64,000 nucleotides of DNA, taken from assembly GCA_028023455.1 (NCBI GenBank), contig JAQFVV010006654.1:62001-126000 (forward strand), written 5' to 3'. This document shows, in pieces, positions 36,740 to 48,519 of this stretch (position 1 is its first letter; the number at the start of each line of letters is the position of its first letter). The translations under genes were made by a program, and so were the position numbers. The notes below the pieces were generated by a model. It ran no database searches. It worked only from the letters and a program-made list of their open reading frames with translations, and was not told where the DNA came from. This DNA comes from Epiperipatus broadwayi (Eukaryota > Onychophora > Udeonychophora > Euonychophora > Peripatidae).

Positions 36740-37860
36740 GATATTTTAAGGATTACATAAAACTGGGTCAATTTTGTGTTTCTTCTTCTTTGAAGCTTTT
36801 AAGAAAATAAATGGTTTTGTTTTGGATGATGATTGTGTTTTTGGTAGTTTAGACATTGAAAATATGTACCAATCGGTTAATAGATTAAAAGTATTGATGT
36901 TTTTCTTTCAATTTTAAAAATTAGAATGTTTTTCGCAGATAAGATTAAGGTTTTTCATGATTTGTTTTTGCTGTTAGAGGATTCAATGTATTTTATGTCT
37001 AATGATGTGTTTTATAAGATTAGAGAAGGTTGGGTTATTGGTTATGTCATTTCTCCATTGATGTGTGCTGTCTATATTGATTATTTGGAGTGTAGTATTA
37101 TTAATATGTTTTCAGGTTCTATTAAATTATTTGTTAGGTATGTTGATGATTGTTTGTTTGTTATTCAGAAAGAGAAATTAGAAGAGTTTTTATGTGGATT
37201 GAATGGTTTTGATTCTAATATTAAGTTTACAATTGAGGGGGGTGGTTTTGATTTTGTAAAATTAAAGTTTTTAGATTTAAATGTTGAGAAGGTTAATGAT
37301 GTTTTGTTTTGTAGTCTTTTATAAAACCTAAAAATTTGAGAAATATGATTAGCCCGATAGTTATCAGCCTTTTATACATAAAAAAATGTCTTTGTTGAAT
37401 TTTGTTGTCGGAATAGAAGGCTTAATAATTTTAATAATGATGCTGATATTAAAAAGTAATTTTGTGAATATGTAGAATTGGGTTATAGTCATGATTTTAT
37501 TAAAAGTGGTATTTAATAATAATGTTTATAGTCGTGATTTGGATGATAAGAATTTTGTTGGTAAGGATGATGATTATATGTCTTTACCATTTAAAGCATC
37601 AATTTATAATTTGGTTTATAGGAATAGTCATTTGTTAGGTGGAAAGAAGGTTGCATGGAGGAAAGGTTCTGATTTGAATTATTATTAATGGTTCTAAGAG
37701 TCTATTGATATATCTATTCTGGTATTGTTTATAAAATTATGTAGTTGTGGTAAATTTTATGTAGGAGAGTAAATTTAGTTTAAGGAAAGGGTTAAGGTTA
37801 TATAAGTAGATTAACATAGTATCTTAACTAGTTTATATATTCATGAATTGAATAAGGTAT
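36735..37860 (+). mobile_element. Penelope-like element relic (RT plus start of GIY-YIG endonuclease)
   Basis: RT motif A reads FGSLDIENMY (36840-36869, where intact elements have S-L-D-x-x-x-x-Y). A frame-shifted palm follows from 36926-37324 with a G-x-x-x-x-x-x-x-SPL block, catalytic motif C RYVDD (37136-37150) and a KFLDLNV block after the palm. Further fragments extend through 37491-37688. At 37740-37769 CSCGKFYVGE matches the start of the GIY-YIG nuclease domain that follows RT in Penelope-like elements. Frameshifts and stops make it non-functional. Two further Penelope-type relics sit at 60.0-61.65 kb. Confidence 0.82.
36926..37324 (+). pseudogene. Penelope-like reverse transcriptase palm fragment
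   Basis: This 132-residue open frame has the order seen in Penelope RTs: an N-x-x-FYKI-type segment (about residues 26-33), GYVISPLMCAVYIDYLE (about 39-55), where intact elements have G-S-x-L-S-P-x-x-A-x-x-x-M-x-x-x-E, then FVRYVDD (about 69-75) with both catalytic aspartates present, and VKLKFLDLNV (about 110-119). The upstream motif A is in another frame, so the RT was broken by at least one indel. The frame ends at a stop in the C-terminal part. Confidence 0.82.
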
Positions 37861-38182
37861 AGAATATTGTTTGACAATTTTTATTTTTTATGAAAAGAAT
37901 GAGTTAAAAGAAGAATAAAGAGATTTGATGATAAAACTCCTTGATTCTGATATCAATCTTATAAGACTTCTTTGATATTAAGGGAAGGTGGAGTTTGAAA
38001 TAATTATGGGAAGGTTTGTTTGTTTGTATATATATATGTTTTCTTTAGGTTGATTTTCACTTGAGAAGGTCTATTTGTAGTAGATGAAAATGGTTGTGTA
38101 AGGATTTTGGTAAAATTTTGAATTTAATCTAGTATGTATTGTTTTATGGTTTTGCATTTTTATTTTTTAGTATATGTTAGAA

Positions 38183-38189
<7 letters not shown>
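37861..38189. other. AT-rich non-coding stretch
   Basis: Probably 3' flank of the Penelope relic. No gene was recognised. Confidence 0.4.

Positions 38190-38243
<54 letters not shown>
38190..38243. repeat. (TA)n microsatellite
   Basis: A TA array abutting the left end of the next palindromic repeat. Confidence 0.95.
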
Positions 38244-38245
<2 letters not shown>

Positions 38246-38625
38246 CAATAGATGGCGTTCTACCAAAAACACCATCAAAACATCAGAGCAAGCATTCACT
38301 ATCTCTAACTTTAGTTCCACCTTCAGATCATGATTTCAAGCTATTTGCTATCGTCAGTGAAGGACAGGAATAAGAAAATAGATCTAAACACAAACTCTGA
38401 GCATTTATGAAACAGTTTCTATTCAGCTTGCAAGCGTGAATCTTTTAGACACATAATGTCTTCAAACTCAGCATAGCAAGCCAGATAGCTACATGGGTCT
38501 GATCTCAGTTCAGCATCAGCACATAGTAGAAGCCTCTGCAATATATATCATTGCAAGAAAGACTAAAGTTAGAGATAGTGAATGCTTGCTCTAGCAAGTT
38601 TTAACTTGTTTATTTTTTGTTTTTC
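38244..38625. repeat. Inverted-repeat element related to family P1
   Basis: A perfect 31-bp inverted repeat (38285-38315 and 38562-38592, core AGCATTCACTATCTCTAAC) encloses 246 bp. Inside, AGCCAGATAGCTACATGGGT (from 38478) closely matches 1684-1703 in P1 copy 1, so the interior is P1-related. TA tracts flank both sides. Confidence 0.8.
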
Positions 38626-41105
38626 ATATATATATATATATTGTAAATATCGATAAGTCGATATTATATTTTTAAATTATCATTTGTTATTAAAAAAAAA
38701 TCTCTTTAAGTTGATGTTTACATATGAAATATTTAAATTTTTCTTTTATGTTTATTAAATATAGTTATTATTTAAAGTTATTGTTTTATTTATATATATT
38801 GATAGTACATCATAATAAACATTTAATTATTAAAATAAATAAGGACATATAAATTGTTAATTATAAAAAAATTATTTTATTTACAATGATTATTAAATGT
38901 AATAAATTATAATATATGTATATTTTTAAAGATATCAAATTTTCAATTTAATATTTTATATATATATATACTTGATATTTTATTTTTATTTTAATGTTAA
39001 TTGTTTTAAAAGAGAACATATATAACATGAGTTTTAAAATAGCATCTGCTGGCGCATGGAACAATAGCAACAACAACAAAAGAAGCCATTATTTTGATAT
39101 ATTATTGTTATTGAAATAGATATAGAATAAACAACTGAAAAATAAAGATTTTATTGTACTTTATTTCTAAAAAAATTTACTATTCTTCAAAATACTGAAA
39201 TAACATATATATCTTATGGTAAATACATAAATTATGGCTTGCTAAGAAAATATATATTGCAGCTAGGAGCTGCATCATCGCTTTCATTTATTCCGAAGCA
39301 ATTTTCAATGGAACAACTAAAAAAATTCAATGTATAAATTTCATCGCGTCTGGAGTTGAAACTAGATATAGCTATCTTAAATGTATAATCATCAATTTAA
39401 TCATAATTTGGAAGTAATTGGAATTAACATGCTGGATTTAACATTTTAATTGGTTTATTTATTTTTTAAAAAGGAAGGAAATTTTAAAACGGATAAAATA
39501 TGCATATATCTAAGGATTAACAATTTTCTTTTATATAATAATTTCTTCGCCTTTCGATAGAATGCATTCTAATAATCAAAAGTAAACGGATAAAAGAACT
39601 CATGGAATAAATTAACTTTTTGGAAAGGAAAATTAGCTAAATGAACTTTAAAAGGTATTTAATAATTTTATATATGTATGAGTATATATATATATATTTT
39701 TGAGATTGATATATTTTTTTTTATTTACTTTTATTTTTTTTATATTATAAAATACAAGTTTTATAAGTGGTCAATTTAAGCATCTTATTTTATAATAATA
39801 TTAAAGTATAACAGATGTTCAGAAATTATCTTAAATAATTTAAAATCTTAAAATGTAATTTATAGGTTGAAGTTATATATGAATTGTTATATTATATTAT
39901 AATGGTTAGGAAAAATATGTCTTTATATATTTAATCTATATATACTTATTACAAGTATATACATATAGTTATTCTTTGTATTTATATTTAAAAATCAATA
40001 TTATTTAAAGTTGAACTATAACATAAAATAAAGGATGTATATTTGTTTTATAAATAATGCTTTGTAATTATTTAAAGAGGATACTATATTATTCTTATTT
40101 TCTTTTAATGCAAAGTTATTATGAAATTAATTGAATTTATAAATAATAAAAGATAATTTCATATTTATTTATTATTTGGTTTGTAGGTCACTTACACATA
40201 TTATTATTCATTTATATATTTAGAGGTACATAAATTTATATAGTTAGATGTGTATATTTGAATTTAGTAGAAGTCCCTTTGTTTCTAATATATATATATA
40301 TATTGATTAGTTAGTCACATCATCTTTAAAAATAAATTATAAAGATAGATCTCATTGCTTTGCATGATTTTAGATTTGTTTTATATATAGCTAGCTGGAA
40401 GTGCATTTAAATAATTTATTTAAATATAACTGGAATAATTTCGTTTTTCTTCAATCTTTAATTTTAATGGAATACCTAATAGACGTTCCATTATATTTAA
40501 CTTATCCAATTGTAAGCTACCATATAGTTTCCATTACATTTGGCTTGCCTAATCGTGGGCTGCCTCATATACGTTCCATTACAATATATATATATAATCA
40601 TGATAATAACTAGAGCATATCAATCAGTTATTATCTATTAATGTAACATTTCCAAACAACGATTTAATATGCCAAGCAGCGTTCTTAAAATATTTAAAGT
40701 GGGGATTTTAACAGTGAAAATTTAGTTAATAATTATTATTCGCTGTTTCAAAAGATGAGTATATTATAACATATATATTAAATTTAAACAGAATATCTAA
40801 ATCAATAAATTTAGGCATGACTGCAGTTTTGAGAAATTTAAGCTAACTATTATTCACAGTTTATAAAAAGTAGTCTTTTAATTTATAAAAGTGAATTCAG
40901 GCAAGTTTACAAGGTTAATTTATAAAAGATTTAATTTAACAGATTTTAACAATTAAGATTGTCAATAACTCATTTTACAGTATAGAGATGATTTCAGACA
41001 AATTTACAGTTTTACTTTAGAAATGATTTAATTTAAAGAGTTTTAAGAAATAATATAGAACGTTCTTTACAGTAAATAAGCTAGCTTAGTATTATAGATT
41101 AAATT
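38626..41105. other. AT-rich non-coding stretch
   Basis: Short TA tracts occur near 38627, 38957, 39688 and 40292. No gene or known element was recognised. Confidence 0.45.
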
Positions 41106-41470
41106 ATAGACCTCTGCAGTCTTTAAAGAATGTTACTGGTTTCCTTGGTAATAGCTTGTAATGCAGACACATCAAATAGTGGTGTAGTGGCATTCTCCTC
41201 AGTTTCGGGCTTACAATCTCTTCTTCTTGTGACAGGCTGTTGGAAGATTTTCTCCCCCTGTGATGATGATCATGCCCTTAGGCATGAAGGGATGAATAGA
41301 AATTGCCATCCCTAGATAGAGTGAGCTAGAAAATCTTAACTTTGCCTCGCCAGTCATGGCAGTCAGAATTGGCCTAGATTGTGCTATATAACTCTTCATA
41401 AAAATTTATAGAATGAATCCTTGCAGCAAGAAATCGGCCTAATTTGTATATTTTTCAAGATTAAGACCAT
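41106..41470. other. Lower-AT island of unknown origin
   Basis: About 360 bp of nearly balanced composition in AT-rich surroundings, with 61-62 residue frames on both strands (41130-41315 plus, 41211-41399 minus). Neither shows a domain. It may be a diverged repeat or the remains of a coding insertion. A run of about 10 C lies just beyond (41485-41495). Confidence 0.3.
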
Positions 41471-41495
41471 CTTGCTTACTTAGCACCCCCCCCCC

Positions 41496-42026
41496 TTTGA
41501 AATTTTATATTCAATATAATTAACTTTCCTGTCATTTTTTAATAGAGCCTTTTCCCTCAAATTTGATTTTTTAAATTCCTAAAACTTTTAATAGTTTTAA
41601 TCTGGAAATGTTATTTATTAAAATTGTACAGAGTTTGGGAAAATGCTATTGTTTTAGACACAACTTAGATAACATTTTAAAGCTAGGTTTTGTTTCTGAT
41701 TTATTTGATTAAAATTGATAATTGTTCTAGCTTTTAATAATATTCTCCCACATATAACAGGTCCATCAGTAGACCACATGCAATGTAAATTCCTTCTAAA
41801 TAAAACAAAATATATACAAATGTTATTTAGAAAAAGAAATATACATGTTTAAATATATATACGTAAATTGATATCACAGTCATTTATCCACCCATATGTG
41901 CGATAATACCTATATAACCGTGTTGACACCTATATACATGTCCTCAGAGAGGGTTTAAACCTGGCATAAGTGAAGCTGTGGGGAAAATAGGTGAAACAGT
42001 TATGAGAGAAGGAATATACTGTTTCA
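41496..42026. other. AT-rich non-coding stretch
   Basis: No gene was recognised. Confidence 0.45.

Positions 42027-42102
<76 letters not shown>
42027..42102. repeat. (TA)n microsatellite
   Basis: A TA array with one phase shift in the middle (ATATTATA), so the two halves form a perfect self-complementary tract. Confidence 0.95.
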
Positions 42103-42107
<5 letters not shown>

Positions 42108-42656
42108 ATGCATAAAATAATTTAATTATTTATACTTATTTATGTGTTTATATCATTGGACTATTTTCATTACCTAGAATTAGAGTCTTGATAAAAATTC
42201 AAATTTTATAGAAAATTTTTAAATATGTTCAGCTGTTACTAATAGTATACCACAACTAATATTACTAACAATTGATTGTAAAGATTTAATAATTATTCTA
42301 TATAATGAAATGGTCATCACAAATTTTTAAACAAGCACAAATTAATTTATATTTTAAATTTGAAAAATGCTTTAAAGTACTATTTACTTTTCAATTTACA
42401 TAGAAATCACTACATTTTTTGTATATGATCATATTTATTTAGGAACTATGCTTTTAACGTGAGTGAATGACTTAGCTACCAATTTAAATCTTTAGTACAT
42501 TAAAATTATCTTTTCTGCTTATATAACATGTAAAAAGTATTTACAACAATTTTAAAACCCTGCATGATCAATAACATATATAATCATTTTTACATTCAAA
42601 GTAACTATTAAGAAAACAAAATAATAAAAAACATAAAAATCTAATAACAAATATAT
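42103..42656. other. AT-rich non-coding stretch
   Basis: No gene was recognised. Confidence 0.45.
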
Positions 42657-42825
42657 TAACAAGGCAAAACTCTCCATACAGTAGTGCCACCCTGTACCAA
42701 TCAGAATAATCAATGGATGCCAGAAGGCTTGTGCATAGGGATTTTATATACAAGCTTTCTGGAAACCATTGATTACTCTGGTTGGCACAGGGTGACTCTA
42801 CTGTATGGAGAGTTTTTCCTTGTTT
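42657..42825. repeat. Hairpin element with ~73-bp arms (MITE-like)
   Basis: Left arm 42657-42731 pairs with right arm 42752-42825 with few mismatches around a 20-bp loop; the outer ends read TAACAAGG and CCTTGTTT. Sixty-residue frames on both strands (42568-42753 minus, 42684-42875 plus) come from the same palindrome. Resembles a foldback MITE; no target duplication was confirmed. Confidence 0.85.
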
Positions 42826-44688
42826 ATAAACAATTATGTGCTAGTATAAGAGATGGTGAATCATGTAATGCTTAATGGTTTAACAAATCTATTAATGTAT
42901 GAGTATTGTTTTAACAATATATTTTTATACTTGTTTTTGTTAAAATAAAACTTTATTGTTAATTAAAAATATTGCTTTTTTAAGTTTGTTTTAGTTTTTC
43001 CATTATTATTTTTATAATTTGGATGAACTTATTACTATACTTATCATTAAAATCACAATTTAAACAATAAAAAAATATAAAAGAAAAAAAAAACTTGTAA
43101 ATTTAGGAGAACAATTTATTCAGTAAAATTTTAAATTCGCAATGTCATTTACTGAAATTTAAAAATTTTTTTTGAACTTCATTTAAAATCTTTCATACGT
43201 TAAAAGTCTGAAGTTAAAAACAACAACAATAATTTGACAATAAATTCATATTCTTTGGAATATGTTTAATTTAACATTTATTAATTTAAACAAAGACAAA
43301 AGTATGTTATATTTTAATAGTAAAGAATTTAAAGCAAGAAAATAAAATGTAGCCATATATAAAAAAATGATAACACTATTTATAATATTAAAAATGTAAA
43401 TAGTTGTACCATTACTATTTTATAGAAAAAAATTTAAAAATGGAGGTGGAGAAAACAGAAAATAATGAAAAAGACAATAATCAAGCATAAAAAAAGAAAA
43501 AAAAACTTGTTAGTAGATTATTTTAAATATTAAAATTAAATTGTAATTTTAAAATAATTTTATTTTTATTAAATAAAGTTGTTTGAAATCATTGTAATTT
43601 CTAAACCTATAAAAAAGTTGTAATTTAAATTTGATGTTTAAATTTATTTTATTATGTGTAATTTGGCAATCTCTAGTAAATATTTGGATTATATTTTCAA
43701 CTTTTTATTTTAATAAATAACATTTGCTCTCTATTATATTTTCATAGTTTTAAAATTATAGTTTAAAAATAAAAACTTTCCTTAAAATAATATTAAAATT
43801 TGAAATGTAGAAAAACCTTATAAACTAAAATAAGTAGTCAAAATAATAGATTTTGATATTTCAAAATTGCCAATAAAAATGTATTTGGAACTAAATAAAG
43901 TTTATTTAAAATTCATGTCTAACATAAAAGTAATTTTGGTCAACACTGCACAAAACAATGAAATTATATTTTAAAATTTTAAATGCCTTTTCTAATTATT
44001 TTAAAAAATGACAAAAATAATAGTTATGATAATTAAAGCTATATTAATTTTTTAATCAATCTCAACTTTCTAATTTGCATTATTATATTGTCTTAACTTT
44101 TATTCTTTTAAAACCGAATATTTTCAAATAAAATCAGAGTCTAATGACCATATTCCTAACAAAATAAAACATTTAAGCTATATTTTTGAAAAAATATCAT
44201 TAGTATATAAACAAGATATGGAAAATATATGTTTTTTTCTACAAAAATAAATTGTTGTATTTTGAAAACAAAAAATATCTATAGCACCGTTTTTTTTATA
44301 CAGTATTGACACCTAGAGCTTTTTTAAATTAAAAAATCATTACATATTTAAATTCCACTTTTTATCTTTAAATGAATGCAATATTGAAAAATAAATGTGA
44401 GAGATAGCTGTAAAAGTGTGAACAAAGTAACTGAGGTGCCATTTAACACTCTTTAATGGAAAGTATATCAAATTAACAAATTAAAATCAAAATCAGTAAC
44501 ATTAGTTAAATCTTTTTATTATGAAAAATAGATATTTTTGCAAGAATTCAGAATTTTGTTTGACATATAATACAACATAACATTTACTTTCCACAGACCC
44601 TTACATAAGAATGTATAAAAAATAACATTTTAACTTTACACACATGTGCACACACAATCATTGTAACCTTTGGTTACTTCTTGTTCAG

Positions 44689-44690
<2 letters not shown>
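42826..44690. other. Very AT-rich non-coding stretch
   Basis: Strongly A- and T-rich with almost no C+G clusters. No gene or element was recognised. Confidence 0.5.
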
Positions 44691-44691
<1 letters not shown>

Positions 44692-44728
<37 letters not shown>

Positions 44729-44742
44729 CATGAATTATTGTG

Positions 44743-44776
<34 letters not shown>

Positions 44777-44792
44777 CACAATAATTCATGCT
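44692..44792. repeat. (TA)n array with perfect palindrome
   Basis: A (TA)n tract is followed by AGCATGAATTATTGTGTTAT (44727-44746), more (TA)n, and the exact reverse complement (ending 44792). The whole 66-bp unit is self-complementary, with the TA tract as its loop. Confidence 0.9.
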
Positions 44793-44924
44793 TACTAATA
44801 TGAGTTGCCTAATATTGTAGGGTAGAAATACTTTTGATCTATTCATTTAAGATTATAAATTGACTGAGAATGAGACAATATAACAATAAAGTTGAATTCT
44901 TAAGTAAAATGAAAATATTATAAT

Positions 44925-45445
44925 GGCACAGTTGTTATACTTTCTACTTTAAAATACATAAATTAACATTGATTATGGATATTGTTAATAATCATAAAGC
45001 TTCCATCTTAAACAGATACCAATCATATCAATACATAATATTAGTCAGATATCTTTATTTAAAAATGAATAACTCAACATCTTATGTTTGCTACATACCC
45101 ATAATGCAACTTTACATTATAAAATACACTATACAAGTATATAGAAAACAGAGACCCACTTTTCATTCTAATAAAATATATTATAAATGAGACACTCTAG
45201 CAACAGATGTGCATAGTTAATAATTCAAAAATATTAAAACAGCAAAGTTGATACATTTTCTATTTCCATTTTATAAGGTAATGCTGATAACTTATGTTGT
45301 TAGCAATCATATTAACAACATTCACTTAAACAGATAACAAGCATAGCAATGCATTAAATAATCAGGCATCTTTATTTTCAAATAAAAAACGCCATAGCCT
45401 ATGTTTACTACACATCAGACACACTATCTCATATCATAGAACACA
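44925..45445. repeat. Diverged tandem duplication, period about 318 bp
   Basis: Blocks around 44930-45110 recur around 45225-45425. Shared landmarks are TTAAACAGATA at about 45009 and 45327, and CTTATGTTTGCTACAT against CCTATGTTTACTACAC. Divergence is substantial. The 73-residue frame in the first unit is not preserved in the second. Confidence 0.6.
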
Positions 45446-46920
45446 AATTAGAAATAAATAACAAAATGAAATTATTTTATATCTACTTGTCTAAAATTAT
45501 AAATAAATAATACTCTGGACAAAAAGCATTAGTATATAAACTGAAAACAAAAAAGTTTGATGGCATTGCCTTTGTAATGCTCTTAGCTTCTTTAAGTATT
45601 CAATGCTATTGCATAACATTAATAGTCTATCTACAATCTTAAATAGTTAGATACAAATTGGATTACTTTTTCAACTATTTTCTACGTGTGTATTATAATG
45701 CTAGATGTTGTAATGGATATAAACTAAATATAAATTACAATAGTAGTTTGTTAATAAAATATTTGTTTAGTGTTATCCATTGTTCTATTTATTGTCTGAT
45801 TAAGTGATGGATTTGTATAGGTTTATTAATTGCTTCTAAGTCAATTTTGAGCTTATATGGTATGATTCAGTCTGTAAAATGATTTTTTATTATGAATTCA
45901 CTCGTGATGGCATTTGAGTAGTATGTATAACAATGATTATTTTGTAATTTTGTATTATTGATTTGAATGGAATTGTAATGAGTTTAATTGTTATGACTCC
46001 TAGATGTTAAGAATTAACAACCGATAGGAATGCTTTATAATGCAAAAATTAACATCAGAGATTATGTTGCACAAAGGAGCAATACTTGCTCATATTGTTT
46101 TATAAAGCAACAACGTTTTTTCAACAAGTAATTTTATTGTCTTAAGATTATTTTCTTTATTCTCTAAGTTCTTTTTATTTGATAAATATAAAACATAATT
46201 TTATAAGTATATTATGCTTTTAGAAGAATTTAAACTTCCATCATGGGAAACGAAATATATAAATATTATTTTAGTTAAAATTAAAAAAAAAAGCTTTTCG
46301 CATTTTTAAGTATAAATTATTTTTAATATTTTTTCATTATTTTGGTTATGACTACAATTAATTTTTATAATATTTATCATAAAAATTGGTCTTGTTTTGG
46401 CAGAAATTTTATTCAGACTGAATGCTACAGACATAATAAATTAAAATTTGCAATGTTAACCTCAATTTCCTTTTTTAATTTTTTTTGTAAAGAATTAAAA
46501 TCATTAATCACTAACTTTATCTTATACGAATGGATCACTTGTAGTCTATTCATAATTTTCACTGGGTAAATTAAAAGTGGCTTCATATTACCATCTAATT
46601 GTAATTTGTGTTCTATTATATTAGGAGGATGTATATATATATAATAAAGGTAGAATTATTGTATCCAACATTAGCATTGTGCAGTGATATAATTGTTATA
46701 TGCTAATTATGTGTGAGAGGGAGATTATAAGATTATTAAAAGTATTACTAATAATTATTACTTAATTTGAAAATAAATATTTTGTCAACTTTACTTTTAA
46801 TATTTTGGATTATTTAATTATTTACTTTAATTGTTACATTGCTTTAGTTTTATTGTATTTGTAATCCTAGATTGATTGAAAGTATACTTTGTTTTCTATA
46901 ATAACTAGATGATATAAGAA
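45446..46920. other. AT-rich non-coding stretch
   Basis: No gene was recognised; a 75-residue frame at 46342-46569 has no domain and low complexity. Confidence 0.45.
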
Positions 46921-46929
46921 GGTGATAGT

Positions 46930-47525
46930 AGAGATTGTTGTACTAGCATGTATGATTGAGGGTCATGTGAAAATGTGAGTTCAAACCCCCTATATATTAT
47001 ATATATAAGTGCAGATATAAAAAAAACCTACTGTAAAAAATGAATTTATATTTCAAAATAAAGTGCTTAACATCTTCCCATCTCTCATATATGTATATAA
47101 ATGGATTATGACCTGTACATGAGGGGTCAGAGTGACTTGTGGTCAACATAGGCATGATGAGAAGTTGGGACTAAGGTGGGCTTTATGCATTCCATAATTA
47201 GATTTTCACTAAAATGGGCAGCTAAAGAATTGTGGGGTGGAGTGGTTTTAAGCCTGTTCATTAAAGTATGAAGATTGGCTATCTTAATATAAACTGAGCT
47301 TTGATTTATATATGTGTGGAGATGATAATCTGTACCAAATGATGAGTGCTGGTTTAACATGAAATACATATATCAGTGGTTATTTATCTTTTCAACATTT
47401 GTGTGATCAAGTGTATCAGTAATATGAGATGGCATGGATGGTTAAAGGGTCATGTGAAAATCTGAGTTTAAACCCCCTATATATTACATATATAAGTGCA
47501 GATATAAAAAAAGTCTGTACTGTTA
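46930..47525 (-). repeat. Family A repeat, tandem arrangement with period 487 bp
   Basis: A partial copy (46930-47030) and a full-length inverted-orientation copy (about 47090-47500) share the same terminal block. GAGTTCAAACCCC at 46977 matches GAGTTTAAACCCC at 47464, and both are followed by an AAGTGCAGATATAAAAAAA stretch. The terminal block resembles a Pol III B box. The 80-residue minus-strand frame inside is repeat-derived. Confidence 0.82.
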
Positions 47526-48515
47526 AAAAAAATTATATTTATTATTTAATAAAGATGTTTGTCTAACACTATGCATTGGTATGTTATAAAAGAATTTAGC
47601 TTACTCTTTTTTCGAATTGTAATCTATATGATTATAAGTTGATGTGAATACTTACATTTCAAATAAAATCATTTAGTTAAATATGTGAAAGCTTTGAATA
47701 CTTGGTATACATGCTATAACTGTTTGCTTGAGATTGTTTTTAGTATTTAGAAAACATATGGTTTGATTTTACAGTGTAAGATAATTAGGCACTGTTCTAT
47801 TAACTCATGTCAGCTGCTTGGTGGCATTGATGCTATGCAAAAACACAGAAATATAACTTTGCCAGACCACCAGCATCTTTATATATTAATGTATGTTAAC
47901 ATATCTACAAAATCAACAAGTTTGTTTATTTGTTATTTAGTTGATGATGTGGAATATATGTAATAAATAAGAAGTTGGATGATAAAAATTAAAATATGAA
48001 AAAAACAATTTTTCATTCAAATTTTACTGTCACTCTGCTATGTAAGGCAGAACTCGTTTGTAAATAAATTAGACAAGTTATATTTATTATATATGTATAC
48101 TTAATCCAACCATATATGTATTAATTAATATGCATTAGAAGGCCAACAGTTATATACACGTCTGCTAATTTAATCTTTGGAATAGACAGGTACCTTGTGA
48201 TCTTTTTCATAAATTTAAATATTCAATAAGAATCAGATCTATGTGCATAAATAGTTCAACAATAATAGCTATTAATAATTATTCATGCTAAGAATAAAAT
48301 GCTGGTATAATACCCGCATCTAAATTAATTAAATGTCTTTAAGGAAAAAGGGTTTTTTATTCATTTCATAATGGATTTTTTTTTTTTGGAGCATAGTAAC
48401 ATATGGGATGGTATGCCTATTTATTAATGTTAATAAAGTTGTTTGACTGTATCTGCAATACTGTGTAGTACTTAGTATTTTGTATCTACATTCTTTTACT
48501 GCTTTCCAAAATACT
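47526..48515. other. AT-rich non-coding stretch
   Basis: No supported gene; frames are short and without domains. Confidence 0.4.
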
Positions 48516-48519
48516 TTAT

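Noticed and set aside
46342-46569. 75-residue plus-strand frame
   Set aside because: Low-complexity hydrophobic translation of AT-rich DNA with no domain or homologous copy in the window.
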